Positions 12,588 through 13,911 of a DNA stretch of 13,911 bases are shown here, piece by piece. Below the pieces are notes generated by a model, which saw only the letters and a program-made list of their open reading frames with translations, ran no database searches and was not told where the DNA came from. Both the position numbers and the translations under genes were made by a program. The stretch is from Acidobacteriota bacterium (GTDB taxonomy: Bacteria > Acidobacteriota > Terriglobia > UBA7540), in contig QHZK01000122.1 in NCBI GenBank assembly GCA_003224635.1, positions 1 to 13,911 of the forward strand. The letters are read 5' to 3'. The first letter of the stretch is position 1. The number at the start of each line of letters is the position of its first letter.

Positions 12588-13911
12588 TTAGAATGTAGCG
12601 AAAAGACGGGGCTGTTCGGTCGCGAGGCGCCGAACAAGGACTTCTCCCATGCCAAGCTGTCTCGCGACTGCAGCGAGATTCAGTTGGCGCAGGATTTCGA
12701 TGGTTACCGGGCGTTTCGCGTCCCAGAAAACGAGCGAGTTGTAGAATTCACGGGCAGGCCGCGAGTTGAGTAATTGCGCCAAGCACTCAGCCTCTTCTTG
12801 ACTTCGGCAAGCCATGAAGTAACAAGTATCGTCAAAGACGACGGGCTTTCCTGCCATCGGACCTACCACTCTGAAGTCTAACCTCTTGTAAAAGGCCGAG
12901 GTCGCGACCTTCCAAGGCGCAAAGGAATACTCGCCGACTCCGAATATCGAGAATTGCGGTCTGCGCTTGTAGATTGAGCTTAACCGGCGGTCCAATCGCA
13001 TGCCATGATGTTGCAGGTAGTCCCAGGTCCTAGGGGCGGCGTGCCGTATGCTCGTAGTATCGTCGCCGATGAAGCGTTGCGTCACCAGCATCCAGCGCTC
13101 AGGCTCGGGGAGAGACGGGTTCGCAAGGTGAGAACTCTTGAGCATCGGATAGAGGCAGTGCGGTTCAATTTCAACAACCTCGCCGAGGCCATTTCGGTAG
13201 GCTTGTCCCTCTTTGCGTAATTCCATCACTTCTGCGCAGTCGTGCTTGATTCCAGATCGCCACTGGTGTAGTTCCTGCGGTCCTGAGAGAAACCCCCAAC
13301 GCTCGTAGGCGGGAAGGTCTGCTACGAGCCGGCCTTCTCGAAAGCCAAACGCGCTCGCGCAGGCTTCCTCTTGAAGACTGCGATGGACGCCGCACTGAGT
13401 GCTTCGCGTCAACCGCAGCGTCGAAGTAATCCATCGCGTCTATAAGGTAGATTTCCGACCGCAAGAGCTGCTTCGATTTTTTCCAGGCGTGCAAGAGCAC
13501 CTTGCGCGCCACGGTTGTCTTACACAGCATTGCCAGCGTGCCGCGCCGTCCATTAAGCCATTCCAGCTCGCGAATAAGCATCCACTCCGAAATGTCGAAG
13601 TTGCTCTTGCCGGTGATAGCGTCGAGTCCGGCATATTTCTGAAAGTTGGATTTCTCCGGGAGGTTGGAACTGCCGATGGCGCTTAGTCCGGCGTTGGTGA
13701 CCCACGGCGGATTGCCTATCACGAGAAGGGGATCGGCGAGTTCTTGGAGGAGAGGGCTCCAGTCGGTGCCATAAAAGTCGCCCTGGAAAACTCGCACTTC
13801 GGCCGGGAACGAGCGACCATGAAGCTGCGATCGCAAGTCGGCCACATAGGCGCTGTTGATGTCTGCTCCGATGACCGCTTGGGCGCTCGGAAAGCTTTCC
13901 AAGGAGGTGAG
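12588..13911 (-). pseudogene. Adenine-specific DNA methyltransferase (Eco57I/TaqI-like), frameshifted and cut by window edge
   Basis: The gene reads in from the right edge without a start. The first frame (13911 to about 13395) holds VIGADIN (motif II-like, binds S-adenosylmethionine), VIGNPPWVTNA (the catalytic NPPW motif IV at 13702-13713), KSNFDISEWMLIRE and LAMLCKTTVARKVL, ending at DAMDYFDAAVDA. The homologous protein continues in another frame with CGVHRSLQEEACAS, LVADLPAYERWGFLSG, WRSGIKHDCAEVMEL (the start of the target-recognition part) and ends at 12588. Taking out the ten bases 13395-13404 would rejoin VDA to CGV in frame. Such enzymes methylate adenine in restriction-modification or orphan systems. 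Motif I must lie beyond the window. It is a decayed gene, a programmed frameshift or a sequencing error. The assignment to an exact subfamily is uncertain. Confidence 0.8.

Overview
The window is GC-rich bacterial DNA. It looks like a contig from a Gram-negative, probably Acidobacteriota-like organism. Direct evidence for a Gram-negative is a heptose-phosphate adenylyltransferase of the LPS core pathway. The lineage guess rests on recollection: WecA-like enzymes with a long C-terminal extension, secreted proteins with phage-tail-like domains, and intergenic short-word repeats are all familiar from such genomes. No tRNA, rRNA, CRISPR array or insertion sequence was seen.

Left part (1-2730): on the minus strand, a heptose adenylyltransferase (rfaE2/hldE C-terminal type) is followed by the N-terminal 209 residues of the transcription-repair coupling factor Mfd, which runs off the window. 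Diverging from them on the plus strand is hemL (glutamate-1-semialdehyde aminomutase, tetrapyrrole synthesis). These are housekeeping genes.

Middle (2989-7959, plus strand): three genes encode exported proteins. The first is a 260-aa protein with a duplicated short motif and a phage-tail-like C-terminal domain. The second is a 375-aa DUF2961/GH172-like protein, whose family fold is related to double-jelly-roll viral capsid proteins. The third is a 908-aa Gly-rich, tail-spike-like protein. They are separated, and in two cases begun, by unusual short-word repeats that form long inverted repeats. In the 908-aa protein one such hairpin encodes the signal peptide. This cassette is the least explained part of the window. 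Its products may act together at the cell surface, but that is inference.

Right part (7966-12475, minus strand): a surface-glycan set transcribed right to left, consisting of a GT4 glycosyltransferase (WcaI/WbuB type), a WecA/TagO-type polyprenyl-phosphate sugar-1-phosphate transferase with a cytosolic C-terminal extension, and a GT-C-type membrane glycosyltransferase. Together they could start a lipid-linked glycan, extend it and transfer a sugar from a lipid donor. The last gene of this set converges on the 908-aa gene, and a hairpin overlaps both stop codons.

Right edge (12588-13911, minus strand): an adenine-specific DNA methyltransferase carrying an NPPW motif, cut by the window edge and broken by a frameshift near 13395-13404. 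It is probably a decayed restriction-modification gene or a sequencing error.

No gene-free stretch exceeds 300 bases. The longer gaps (1265-1440, 2731-2988, 5016-5232) hold palindromes, a weak terminator candidate and the short-word repeats.
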